From the NCBI GenBank assembly GCA_902465265.1, contig CABQMF010000014.1, positions 1-33,773 of the forward strand: a stretch of 33,773 bases of DNA, written 5' to 3'. Shown here piece after piece: positions 8,928-16,428 of this stretch (its first letter is position 1; every line of letters starts with the position of its first letter). The notes beneath the pieces were generated by a model that made no database searches, was not told the origin of the DNA, and saw only the letters and a list, made by a program, of their open reading frames with translations. This stretch comes from an uncultured Collinsella sp. Its GTDB lineage: Bacteria; Actinomycetota; Coriobacteriia; Coriobacteriales; Coriobacteriaceae. Position numbers and translations under genes: made by a program.

Positions 8928-9791
8928 ATGTTCGGATACATCTATAAGAAAGATGTCGCCATTATCGCGGTTGTCCTGTGTCTTTGTCTGGGCGTGGGCA
9001 GTTTCTTCGATTATCAGATCTCGAGCGCGCTGTTCAACATCGGCAGCATGTACGGCCGCTTTATCGAGGCGGCCGGCGAGCTACCGTTCGAGCTGACGGC
9101 GAGCATCGCGGGCGTTATGCTCGTGCGCTCGGCGCGCCCCGATTCCAAGGCGAGCAAGTGGCTCGCCGTGCTGGGCGTTCTAATCAACGTGGGCCTGGTC
9201 GGCTACGAGATTATCGGATCGCTGCGCGTCGGTGGCAAGCTTATTGCGTTTCAGCTGGTTCTGACGTTTGCGTTGGTCATCGCAGCCAACTTCATCGCCT
9301 ACCGCCTCACGCGCACGACCGAGCCCGACGAGCTTACGCGCTGGGCGTTGATGGTGCTGGCCGTGTGGGTCGCTCAGGCCATCATCCTCAACGTCATTGT
9401 TAAGCCGTTATGGTCGCGCCCGCGCATGCGCGTGATCGAGGTCACGCCGGGGCTCAATTTTCAGCCGTGGTGGGTGATTGGCAACCCCGACAAGTGGACC
9501 TATATCGCCGCCGGCGTGATCAAGGACGGGTTCAAGTCGTTTGCGAGCGGACACACGGCGCATGCGGCGATCGGCCTCATGCTCGCCGGTCTTCCCGCGG
9601 CAGCCTTTAAGGAAAAACCTTCGCGTCGCCGCGTGATCTTTTGGGCGGCGGCGGCCGTCGCAGTGTTCGTCGCCTTTGGCCGCATCGTGATCGGCGCGCA
9701 TTTTTTGAGTGACGTGAGCTGCGGTTTTGCCCTGGTACTGGCACTTGAGTGCCTTGCCGCACGCATTGCCTATCCCAACGGCGTACAATAG
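8928..9791 (+). CDS. PAP2-family membrane phosphatase
   Basis: 287 residues with several hydrophobic segments. The three phosphatidic-acid-phosphatase type 2 motifs are readable: KPLWSRPR at 159-166, SFASGHT at 204-210 and GRIVIGAHFLSD at 251-262, supplying the Arg, His and His-Asp active-site residues. Such enzymes dephosphorylate lipid phosphates such as phosphatidate or undecaprenyl diphosphate on the membrane outer face. Substrate cannot be settled by sequence. GAAAGGAAAGC precedes the ATG. It lies 56 bases after mfd and 45 before the lyase gene, all on the same strand, so a loose transcription unit is possible. Confidence 0.9.
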   Translation: MFGYIYKKDVAIIAVVLCLCLGVGSFFDYQISSALFNIGSMYGRFIEAAGELPFELTASIAGVMLVRSARPDSKASKWLAVLGVLINVGLVGYEIIGSLRVGGKLIAFQLVLTFALVIAANFIAYRLTRTTEPDELTRWALMVLAVWVAQAIILNVIVKPLWSRPRMRVIEVTPGLNFQPWWVIGNPDKWTYIAAGVIKDGFKSFASGHTAHAAIGLMLAGLPAAAFKEKPSRRRVIFWAAAAVAVFVAFGRIVIGAHFLSDVSCGFALVLALECLAARIAYPNGVQ

Positions 9792-9836
9792 CTCCGTTTG
9801 AATCATCTGGCCGATACCCGGTAAGAGAGGATTGCC

Positions 9837-10862
9837 ATGCTCGCGTTTAACAACGATTATTCCCACGGCGCACATCCGGCAGTGCTGCAGGCGCTCGTCG
9901 ACACCAATATGGAGCCGCAGCCCGGCTACGGTACCGATGCGCACACCGAGCGTGCCAAGCAGCTTATCCGCGAGGCCTGTCAGGCCCCCGATGCCGACGT
10001 GTTTTTTCTGGTGGGCGGCACGCAGGCCAACGCGACGGTGATCGACATGCTGCTCGCGCCGTACGAGGGCGTCGTTGCTGCCGAGACCGGCCACGTCGCC
10101 TGCCACGAGGCGGGCGCCATCGAGTTTGGCGGCCACAAGGTGCTCACCATTCCTGGCTACGAGGGCAAGATGCACGCCGAGGATCTGGAGAACTATATCC
10201 AGGTGTTCTACGAAAACGAGAGCTACGAGCACACGGTGTTCCCGGGCGCCGTGTACGTGAGCCTATCGACCGAGTACGGCACGCTGTACTCCAAGGCCGA
10301 GCTCGCGGCGATTCACGCAGTGTGCCAGAAGCGCGAGATTCCGCTGTTTGTGGATGGCGCCCGCCTGGCCTATGCGCTGGCGGCCGATGAGTGCGACATT
10401 ACCCTGCCCGAGCTGGCGCAGCTATGCGACGTGTTCTACATCGGCGGCACCAAGTGCGGCGCGCTTTGCGGCGAGGCCGTGGTGTTTTGCGGCATGCACG
10501 CCCCGGCGCATCCCATTCCGCGTATTAAGCAGCATGGCGCGCTGCTTGCCAAGGGCCGCCTGACGGGCGTGCAGTTCGAGGCTCTATTTACCGATGGCCT
10601 GTATTTTGAGATTGGTCGCCAGGCGATTGAGACCGCTCAGGCGCTGCGTCGCGTACTGCACGAGCGCGGCTACCAGTTCTTCTTGGAGACGCCGACCAAC
10701 CAGCAGTTTGTGATTCTGCCCAACGAGGACATGGCCCGCATTCGCGAGCATGCCTCGATCGAGTACTGGGAAAAGTACGACGAGACCCACACGGTGGTGC
10801 GTTTTTGCACCAGCTGGGCCACGACGCAGGAGGGCATCGACGCGTTGGCGGCTGTCCTGTAG
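9837..10862 (+). CDS. Threonine aldolase-like PLP-dependent lyase
   Basis: 341 residues of the beta-eliminating lyase/threonine aldolase family (fold type I). Readable hallmarks are NNDYSHGAHP at the N-terminus, GGTQANATV for phosphate binding, FVDGARLAYAL with the PLP aspartate, and GGTKCGALCGEA with K206 as the likely Schiff-base lysine. Members split L-threonine or L-allo-threonine into glycine and acetaldehyde. GAGAGGATTGCC precedes the ATG. The gene ends 18 bases before a strong terminator, which closes the transcript. Confidence 0.9.
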   Translation: MLAFNNDYSHGAHPAVLQALVDTNMEPQPGYGTDAHTERAKQLIREACQAPDADVFFLVGGTQANATVIDMLLAPYEGVVAAETGHVACHEAGAIEFGGHKVLTIPGYEGKMHAEDLENYIQVFYENESYEHTVFPGAVYVSLSTEYGTLYSKAELAAIHAVCQKREIPLFVDGARLAYALAADECDITLPELAQLCDVFYIGGTKCGALCGEAVVFCGMHAPAHPIPRIKQHGALLAKGRLTGVQFEALFTDGLYFEIGRQAIETAQALRRVLHERGYQFFLETPTNQQFVILPNEDMARIREHASIEYWEKYDETHTVVRFCTSWATTQEGIDALAAVL

Positions 10863-10880
10863 CCTGATGTAATGACGAGG

Positions 10881-10922
10881 GGCCGCCTTGCGCTGGGTTT
10901 GGCGCAAGGCGGCCTTTGTTTT
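10881..10922 (+). terminator. Rho-independent terminator after the threonine aldolase-like gene
   Basis: GGCCGCCTTGCGC pairs with GCGCAAGGCGGCC (13 bp) across an 8-nt loop and is followed by TTTGTTTTTG. The next gene starts 17 bases later, so it must depend on read-through or on its own promoter within this stretch. Confidence 0.85.
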
Positions 10923-10939
10923 TGAGGGAGAAGGGTTGT

Positions 10940-11530
10940 ATGACCGAGATGTCCGAGCCGACGATTCGCCTGGCGACGCCCGAAGACGCACCGGCGTTGC
11001 TGGCCATCTATGAGCCGTATGTGCGCCAGACGGCGATTACCTGCGAATACGAGGTGCCGAGCGTTGAGGAGTTCGCCGGGCGCATCGAGCGTACGCTCAA
11101 GCGTTATCCGTATTTGGTGATGGAGTTGGACGGGCGTCCGGTAGGCTATGCCTACGTGAGTCCGCTTAACAGCCGCGAGGCATACGACTGGTCGGTCGAG
11201 ACGTCGATCTACCTGGCACGCGATGTGCGCCATGGCGGGCTGGGTCGCAAGCTGCACGACGCGCTCAAGCAATGCCTGGTCGCGATGGGCATCACCAACA
11301 TGTGCGCCCTCATCGCCGTGTCGCACGACAAGGACGACGAGTACCTGACGCACAACAGCCAGGATTTCCATGCCCATATGGGATATCGCCTGGTGGGCAC
11401 CTTCGACCGCTGCGCCCAAAAGTTCGGCCGCTGGTACGACATGTGCTGGATGGAGCTGGTCCTGGCCGAGCGCACACCCAACCAACCCAAACCAACCTGG
11501 TTTCCCGACCTCCCCAAACCCACCATTTAG
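10940..11530 (+). CDS. GNAT-family N-acetyltransferase (phosphinothricin acetyltransferase-like)
   Basis: 196 residues. The start IRLATPEDAPALLAIYEPYV, the segment VGYAYVSPLNSREAYDWSVETSIYL and the acetyl-CoA loop VRHGGLGRKLHDAL, followed by GYRLVGTFDRCAQKFGRWYD, are typical of the Pat/MddA branch of GNAT proteins. These acetylate the amino group of phosphinothricin or of methionine sulfoximine and sulfone; the natural substrate here is unknown. The ATG at 10940 is preceded by GAGGGAGAAGG. The C-terminal tail after LAERTP is Pro-rich (NQPKPTWFPDLPKPTI) and looks like translated intergenic DNA; a dispersed repeat begins 10 bases beyond the stop. Confidence 0.85.
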   Translation: MTEMSEPTIRLATPEDAPALLAIYEPYVRQTAITCEYEVPSVEEFAGRIERTLKRYPYLVMELDGRPVGYAYVSPLNSREAYDWSVETSIYLARDVRHGGLGRKLHDALKQCLVAMGITNMCALIAVSHDKDDEYLTHNSQDFHAHMGYRLVGTFDRCAQKFGRWYDMCWMELVLAERTPNQPKPTWFPDLPKPTI

Positions 11531-11540
11531 GGACAGGTTT

Positions 11541-11776
11541 ATTTTGGCCGCTTTGTAGCGTCAATCCACCGCGAGAAGTACGGATTCACGCGTCTTTTGA
11601 TGCGGATGGGCTTAATTTGGCTTCGATTTGGGTCCGTTTGGCTTCGATTCGAACTAAGTGAGTAGACTTTTTGGCGCAGGTCGAGCGCAAGGCGTATCTG
11701 CCTTAGTAAAACCGCAGGTCACAGAGGTGACAGTTTTTGGTGTGCTCGACAGGTCACGAAAAGTCTACTCACTTAG
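11541..11776. repeat. Dispersed intergenic repeat, copy 1 (236 bp)
   Basis: This stretch is closely similar throughout to 19951-20184. Both copies start ATTTTGGCCGCTTTGTAG and end with the same inverted pair: CTAAGTGAGTAGACTTTT at 11654-11671 and AAAAGTCTACTCACTTAG at 11759-11776. The inner part holds TAGTAAAACCGCAGGTCACAG. No open frame is conserved between the two copies. It fits a small non-autonomous element or a structured 3' region. Confidence 0.8.
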
Positions 11777-11926
11777 ATTTGCGGTACTGGATATTCTGAG
11801 CAGGAACAGTTGAGCTTGGACGGCGCGTATTGCCAGGTGATGTTGGCATTTGTGCCATGCTGGCTTGAGATTTAATAATACCGCAGGTAAAACGTTCATT
11901 AGGTACAGTTTGCCTCGTTTGGTGCG

Positions 11927-12649
11927 CTAGCCGATGGGTTCGGTGTATTTGGCGCGGTCGGTGCGCTGGATGCGCTTGGAGACGTGGAGCGGGCGGCCGT
12001 CGGTGTCGTAGACGTAGTCGGTGATTAGGATCAGCGCCTGCCCGCGCTCAACGTTGAGCAAAAACGCCTCGTTTTGCGAGGCGTAGCACACCTCAAAGGT
12101 CTTATGCCCCTGTGCCGGCGCGCGATGGAACTCCTGTCGCAGCGTGGCGTAGAGTGAACCGTTGATATCGCGATCGATGAGCGTCTCGAAGCTTGGCGGC
12201 AGGTAGGTGGTCTCCAGGCACAGCGGCGCGTCGTCCAGGTAGCGCAGGCGGACAAGTTTGACGAGCTTGCTGCCCACGGCGGCGTCAAAGAACTTAGCTA
12301 TGCTGCCGGCCGCCTTGGCAAAGCCCGAGTCCACGGTGCGCGTGGTGGGCTTCATGCCCTGGCCTTCGACCTGCTTGGTATAGCTCGAAAACACCAGGTT
12401 GTTCTCGTGGAGCGCGGGCGTGTCGGCCACAAAGGCGCCACGCCCGCGCTCGGTGCGCACCAGGCCCTCATCAACGAGCACCTTAAGGGCGTGGCGCACA
12501 GTGCTGCGCGACAGCCCCGATTCGTCCATGAGCTCCATCTCGGACGGCAGCTTGTCTCCGCGTGCGTAGATGCCGGCGGCGATGCGGTCGCGAAGCGTAC
12601 CCGCCAAGCGCTCGTATTGGGCCAGTTTCTTTTTAGACGAAGCGTTCAT
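11927..12649 (-). CDS. GntR-family transcriptional regulator with UTRA ligand domain
   Basis: 240 residues. The winged-helix part is clear (GDKLPSEMELMDESGLSRST, then VRHALKVLVDEGLVRTERGR at about 32-72), followed by a UTRA effector domain running to the end. UTRA/GntR proteins of the HutC type sense sugar phosphates or related small molecules. It is divergent from the SIS gene at 12855, and the shared intergenic region contains repeated TGTATG half-sites, so it probably regulates that gene and itself. In residues it is clearly different from the two GntR genes at 21551 and 25962, which resemble each other more. Confidence 0.92.
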   Translation of the reverse strand: MNASSKKKLAQYERLAGTLRDRIAAGIYARGDKLPSEMELMDESGLSRSTVRHALKVLVDEGLVRTERGRGAFVADTPALHENNLVFSSYTKQVEGQGMKPTTRTVDSGFAKAAGSIAKFFDAAVGSKLVKLVRLRYLDDAPLCLETTYLPPSFETLIDRDINGSLYATLRQEFHRAPAQGHKTFEVCYASQNEAFLLNVERGQALILITDYVYDTDGRPLHVSKRIQRTDRAKYTEPIG

Positions 12650-12659
12650 GCGATCAACC

Positions 12660-12815
12660 TGTATCCAACCTGTATGCGTATCTAATCAAGCATGTATTCA
12701 ATACAACAACAAAACCGCTGGTAGCTAGCTATCGAAAACCTTACCAGCAAAATTTCTAAGACAAATATAGCATACAACTAGTCGACATAACCAAAACATG
12801 TATGTAACTTGTATG
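12660..12815. promoter_or_regulatory. Operator cluster between the GntR gene and the SIS gene
   Basis: The half-site TGTAT recurs on the plus strand (CCTGTATCC, CCTGTATGC, CATGTATTC, CATGTATGT, CTTGTATGC) and on the minus strand (AATACA, GCATACAA). The best dyad is TGTATTCAATACA at 12693-12705, a perfect 6-1-6 palindrome. This density is expected for binding by the divergent GntR/UTRA protein. No confident -35/-10 pair was assigned. Confidence 0.65.
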
Positions 12816-12854
12816 CCATCGAGAGCATCAAACGAGAAGAAAGGCTGATGCACG

Positions 12855-13847
12855 ATGACTACTCAGGAACAGGTTAAGGACGTCGTCTCCCAGGTTTTGG
12901 CTGACAAGGCCGACAAGGGCGGCATCAAGCGCGTCGTGTGGATTGGCGCTGGCGGATCCAACGGCGGTAACTATCCTGCCCAGTACTTTATGGAGCACGA
13001 GGCCACGCAGGTCGTGGGCTCCAGCTACACCAGCAACGAGTTCGTGCACGCAACCCCGGCCTACGTTAACGAGAACACCCTGGCCGTCGTCGTGTCCATG
13101 CGCGGCACCAAGGAGACCATCGTCGCCGCCCAGGTCGCCAAGGACCACGGCGCCAGCACCATCGCCATCTATGTTGACGAGTCCGGCCTCACCGAGGTCT
13201 GCGACTACAAGATCCAGTACGACAGCCTGGCCGTCGACGAGTCCTGCATGGGCCGCACCAACTCCGCCGTCGTGACCATGATCGCCATGGAGCTTACGCA
13301 GCAGACCGAGGGCTATGCCGAGTACGAGACCGCTATGGCCGCGTTCGACTTGGTCGACCCCATCTATCGCAAGGCCGTCGAGTATACCCGTCCGCTCGCT
13401 GCCAAGTGGGCCGAGCAGAACGCCGACAAGCCCTGCATCAACGTCATGGCCCAGGGTCCGCTCTTTGGTGCCGCCTACGTCTTTAGCATCTGCAACGTGC
13501 AGGAGATGCTGCAGATCGACTCTTGCACCATCAACACCTGTGACTTCTTCCACGGCCCCTTCGAGATCCTGGACAAGCGCACCTCGCTGTTCCAGCTCAT
13601 CAGCGTCGGCCGCAGCCGCTGCAACGACGAGCGCGGCATCCGCTTCGTCAACCAGTACGGTGGCGAGCGCGTCTATCAGCTCGACGCCAAGGAGCTCGGC
13701 CTCAACGACATCAAGGACAGCGTGAGCGAGTACTTCAACCACCTGATCTTCGCCCCGATCCTCAACAACGTGTATATGCGCGCGCTCTCTGCCGTCACCC
13801 ACAAGGACTACATGACGCGCCGCTACATGTGGAAGCTTGAGTATTAG
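12855..13847 (+). CDS. SIS-domain sugar-amine deglycase-like protein (FrlB/FraB/GfrF family), copy 1
   Basis: 330 residues with two sugar-isomerase (SIS) lobes: IGAGGSNGGNYPAQYF near residue 30 and a second lobe from about 190. Family members such as FrlB and FraB cleave 6-phosphorylated Amadori products into glucose 6-phosphate and an amine. The Glu and His I recall as catalytic in FraB, 16 residues apart, correspond to E217 and H233 (QEMLQ...FFHGPFE). The neighbouring residue, Glu in the other two copies here (GEYFHG), is Asp in this one (CDFFHG). The C-terminus TRRYMWKLEY is shared with copy 2. The first serine patch reads SMRGTKE, unlike SLGGSTPE and SHSGNTQE in the other copies, so the ligand may differ. 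GAAAGG precedes the ATG. The divergent GntR gene is the likely regulator. Confidence 0.85.
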   Translation: MTTQEQVKDVVSQVLADKADKGGIKRVVWIGAGGSNGGNYPAQYFMEHEATQVVGSSYTSNEFVHATPAYVNENTLAVVVSMRGTKETIVAAQVAKDHGASTIAIYVDESGLTEVCDYKIQYDSLAVDESCMGRTNSAVVTMIAMELTQQTEGYAEYETAMAAFDLVDPIYRKAVEYTRPLAAKWAEQNADKPCINVMAQGPLFGAAYVFSICNVQEMLQIDSCTINTCDFFHGPFEILDKRTSLFQLISVGRSRCNDERGIRFVNQYGGERVYQLDAKELGLNDIKDSVSEYFNHLIFAPILNNVYMRALSAVTHKDYMTRRYMWKLEY

Positions 13848-13986
13848 TTACGGCGTTTTACCAAACGCCGTAACCGCTCGACGCTGCGCGGGCCGCATTT
13901 GGTCAATCTGGCGTTCAACTTCAAGGGCGCGACCAGAAGGTCAGCGCCCTTTCGTTTCACGCCACCTTGCCTCAAATGCGGCCCGC
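13847..13986 (+). ncRNA. Structured element, copy A (four covarying stems)
   Basis: It begins at the last base of the SIS stop codon. P1 is a 12-bp hairpin with loop TACC (13847-13874). The box TCGACGCTGC (13878-13887) follows. P2 is 14 bp (13888-13901 with 13973-13986); P2b is TGGCGT with ACGCCA (13909-13914, 13959-13964); P3 is 8 bp plus 4 bp with one bulged A and the tetraloop AGAA (13923-13951). Copy B at 22275 has the same stem lengths, joining lengths and bulge with different paired bases. It may be a structured RNA of the 3' region or a mobile palindromic DNA; the strand is assumed from the upstream gene. The Rfam Collinsella-1 motif should be compared. Confidence 0.75.
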
Positions 13987-14016
13987 TCGCTGATTTATGC
14001 TCAACCAGCGGCGCTT

Positions 14017-14099
14017 TAGTCGTTGGGGACGTTCTTAAATGGCTAGTCATTCAGGAGCGTCCCCAACGACTAGTCATTTAAGAACGTCCCCAATGACTA
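14017..14099. repeat. Large palindrome of the TCGTTGGGGACGTTC family
   Basis: Two 35-nt arms (14017-14051 and 14065-14099) are complementary at 32 positions around a 13-nt centre. The core is TAGTCGTTGGGGACGTTC. An alternative, shorter fold pairs 14017-14031 with CGTCCCCAACGACTA at 14059-14073. The same family forms the insertion site of the IS110 element near 23847. Confidence 0.8.
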
Positions 14100-14134
14100 G
14101 GTAGAGCAGATTTTTCCGTTCGGCGATTTGTGTC

Positions 14135-14162
14135 TTGAAAAATGTATATAACGACTATAACG
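14135..14162 (+). promoter_or_regulatory. Promoter and operator-like direct repeat upstream of the EamA gene
   Basis: TTGAAA at 14135 and TATAAC at 14156 could be -35 and -10 boxes with a short 15-bp spacer. Two direct copies of TATAACG (14147-14153 and 14156-14162) overlap the -10 region. The same heptamer or its complement CGTTATA occurs upstream of the PTS operon and of the GntR gene at 21551. Confidence 0.5.
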
Positions 14163-14202
14163 TAGTATGAAACATATTGGAAACAACACCGAGGAGGCTG
14201 CG

Positions 14203-15285
14203 TTGAAGAAAAGCAATCTGGGCTATGCGCTGGTGCTGATCGCCGCGCTTATGTGGGGCACCATCGGAATCTTTGTTAACGGAATATCGGCCCTGGGTGT
14301 TTCGTCTCAGAGCATGGCGGCCTTTCGCCTGTTGTCGGGTGCCGTCTTAATGGCTCCGGTCTTGGCATTTATGGGTTGCCAGGGAGGCGCTCGTGAGGGA
14401 AAAGCCTCGGGTCCCATGGCATTGTTCAAGGCAAGTCCTAAAGAGCTTGTTCCCTGCGCGCTTGTCGGTATCGTCGGTTTAGCCGTCGCCAACACCTGCT
14501 ATTACGAGTGCATGGGCGAGGTGGGCATGTCCACGGCCTCGGTGCTGCTCTACACCTCGCCGGTGTTTGGAGTCATGCTCGGCCGCGTGCTTTATCGCGA
14601 GGACGTGACCTCCAACAAACTCGTCGCCATCGTCTTTAACATTGTGGGTTGCGTGCTCGCTGTGACGAGCGGCGACCTGTCTGGTTTCCATTTCTCGGCT
14701 TGGGGCGTCGCGTCGGGTGTGATTGCCGGACTTTGCGGTGCACTGCTGGCGGTGTTTAGCCGTATGGCTACCAAGACGCTGCATCCGCTGGCGGTGACGT
14801 TTTGGGGCTTTGTCTTTGGCGGATGCTTTATGGCAGTGCTTTCGGCTCCGTGGTCCGATGTAGCCGCGGCAATGTCCCCGCAGCTCATTCTGCTGTTTGC
14901 AGGCTTTGGCTTTATTCCGACGGCTCTTGCGTACATCTTCTATATGAAGGGCCTTTCGATGGATCTTGAGACATCGAAGGTGCCGGTCGTGGCTTCGTTC
15001 GAAACCGTGGCGACCGTTCTGGTCGGTATTGGCATCTACGCCGAGCCCGCCGGCGCGATCAAGGTCCTGGGCATTGTGCTGGTGCTCGCGTCCATCCTGA
15101 TTATGAACACCGACTTCTCCAAGCTGCGCAACAGTGTGTTTGTCGGTCATGTCATTGAGAGCATGACCTTTAAGCCCAACGCGTGGTGGACGGAGAAATC
15201 GCAGGACATGGATCTGTTCCGCGAGCGCACCGGCATCGCGCTGGAGCCCACCGTGCAGGAAAGCCCCTGGTACTTCGTGCGATAG
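14203..15285 (+). CDS. EamA/DMT-family membrane transporter
   Basis: 360 residues with about ten hydrophobic segments in two EamA halves: GYALVLIAALMWGTIGIFVN at the start and WGVASGVIAGLCGALLAVFS for the second half. Drug/metabolite transporters of this type export amino acids, metabolites or drugs. I chose the TTG at 14203 because GAGGAGG ends five bases before it; the ATG at 14167 has no ribosome site and lies close to the -10 region. About 45 residues after the last membrane segment are hydrophilic (MTFKPNAWWTEKSQDMD...), longer than the family needs. It is on the same strand as the PTS operon 183 bases downstream and shares its operator-like heptamer, so co-regulation is plausible. The substrate is unknown. 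Confidence 0.85.
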   Translation: MKKSNLGYALVLIAALMWGTIGIFVNGISALGVSSQSMAAFRLLSGAVLMAPVLAFMGCQGGAREGKASGPMALFKASPKELVPCALVGIVGLAVANTCYYECMGEVGMSTASVLLYTSPVFGVMLGRVLYREDVTSNKLVAIVFNIVGCVLAVTSGDLSGFHFSAWGVASGVIAGLCGALLAVFSRMATKTLHPLAVTFWGFVFGGCFMAVLSAPWSDVAAAMSPQLILLFAGFGFIPTALAYIFYMKGLSMDLETSKVPVVASFETVATVLVGIGIYAEPAGAIKVLGIVLVLASILIMNTDFSKLRNSVFVGHVIESMTFKPNAWWTEKSQDMDLFRERTGIALEPTVQESPWYFVR

Positions 15286-15433
15286 GGGATTGCGCGCAGG
15301 GTCTGACCTGGGGTTATCCAGCCAGCGCCGGCCTACCTAGCCCCAACGTTTCAAGTACGTTAAACCCGTCAACGGTCGATTTTCATCCGCGAACGGTCTT
15401 TATACTAATTAGCAATATCCGCAACGTATAAGA

Positions 15434-15452
15434 CGTTATAATGACCATAACG
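15434..15452 (+). promoter_or_regulatory. Operator-like inverted repeat over the -10 box of the PTS operon
   Basis: CGTTAT and ATAACG form a 6-7-6 inverted repeat. It contains TATAAT at 15437-15442, a good -10 box, so a bound repressor would block polymerase. It ends 16 bases before the EIIAB start codon, with an AAGGAGGAGG ribosome site between. Confidence 0.6.
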
Positions 15453-15468
15453 AAAAGGAGGAGGCAAG

Positions 15469-16392
15469 ATGAATCAGATCATTCTCGCATCTCATGGTGG
15501 CCTGGCCGCAGGCGCCAAAGACACGCTCGAGATGGTTCTCGGCGACGTGTCGAACGTCCACGTCGTGTCGCTTGCTCGTGACGACAAGGAGCCCATCACC
15601 AATAAGGTGGACGCCATGATCGCCACGTTCAACGCGGACGACACCGTCTATGTGTTGACCGATATGCTCGGCAGCTCGGTCAACAACAACATGGTCGAGC
15701 TTTCCAAGAACGGCACGAAGTTCACGGTGATCAGCGGTTTCAACATTCCGCTGGCACTGACGCTCGCTATGAGCCCCGTCCCTGTCAAGGGTGCCGAGCT
15801 CGCGGCCCTCATCAACGAGGCCCGTACCGGTCTGACCAACCCCAACGCACCGGTCGAGGCCGCCGCGGCTCCCGCCAAGAAGGCCAAGGCGTCCCGTCAC
15901 AGCTCCGGTCCCGCCAAGATCGTCCTCGCACGTCTTGACTACCGTCTGTTGCACGGCCAGGTCGTCTTTACCTGGACCACCAAGGTTCAGGCCGAGCGCA
16001 TCATCGTCGTCGACAACGCTGCCGCCAACGATGACATCAAGAAGGGCGCTCTTAAGCTGGCCAAGCCCCAGGGCGTGCGTCTGAACGTCTTCACCGTCGA
16101 GCGTGCCCTCGCCAAGATGGACAAGCTCAACACCCTCGGCGAGCGCGTCATGTTCGTCTTTGGCAACACGGCCGAGATGCTGCAGTTCTGCCAGGGCTAC
16201 AAGCTCGACGCCATCAACCTGGGCGCCACCGCCAACCACGACGGTGCCGATCAGGTCGGCGGCAAGGACAGCTCCGTCTTCCTCGACGCCACCCAGAAGG
16301 CCGACGTCAACCAGCTGCTCGACATGGGCATTAAGCTCTATGTCCAGCAGACCCCTACGTATCAGAGCGTCGACATCGACGCCAAGCTGTAA
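15469..16392 (+). CDS. Mannose-family PTS EIIAB protein
   Basis: 307 residues joining EIIA and EIIB of the mannose/sorbose PTS class in the cytoplasm. EIIA (1-120) has the phosphoryl-accepting histidine in ASHGG at H9. A linker rich in Ala, Pro and Lys (about 122-147) leads to EIIB with LDYRLLHGQV, where H162 is the second phosphorylation site. EIIA takes phosphate from HPr, and EIIB passes it to the sugar carried by EIIC/EIID. AAAGGAGGAGG precedes the ATG. EIIC follows 36 bases later, EIID next, and a SIS deglycase-like gene after that. This order resembles the gfr/frl-type PTS operons for glucoselysine and fructoselysine known in enterobacteria. Substrate by analogy only. Confidence 0.93.
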   Translation: MNQIILASHGGLAAGAKDTLEMVLGDVSNVHVVSLARDDKEPITNKVDAMIATFNADDTVYVLTDMLGSSVNNNMVELSKNGTKFTVISGFNIPLALTLAMSPVPVKGAELAALINEARTGLTNPNAPVEAAAAPAKKAKASRHSSGPAKIVLARLDYRLLHGQVVFTWTTKVQAERIIVVDNAAANDDIKKGALKLAKPQGVRLNVFTVERALAKMDKLNTLGERVMFVFGNTAEMLQFCQGYKLDAINLGATANHDGADQVGGKDSSVFLDATQKADVNQLLDMGIKLYVQQTPTYQSVDIDAKL

Positions 16393-16428
16393 TCAACCAG
16401 GCTTTTGCCTGACTGAAAGGAGAAGGGT

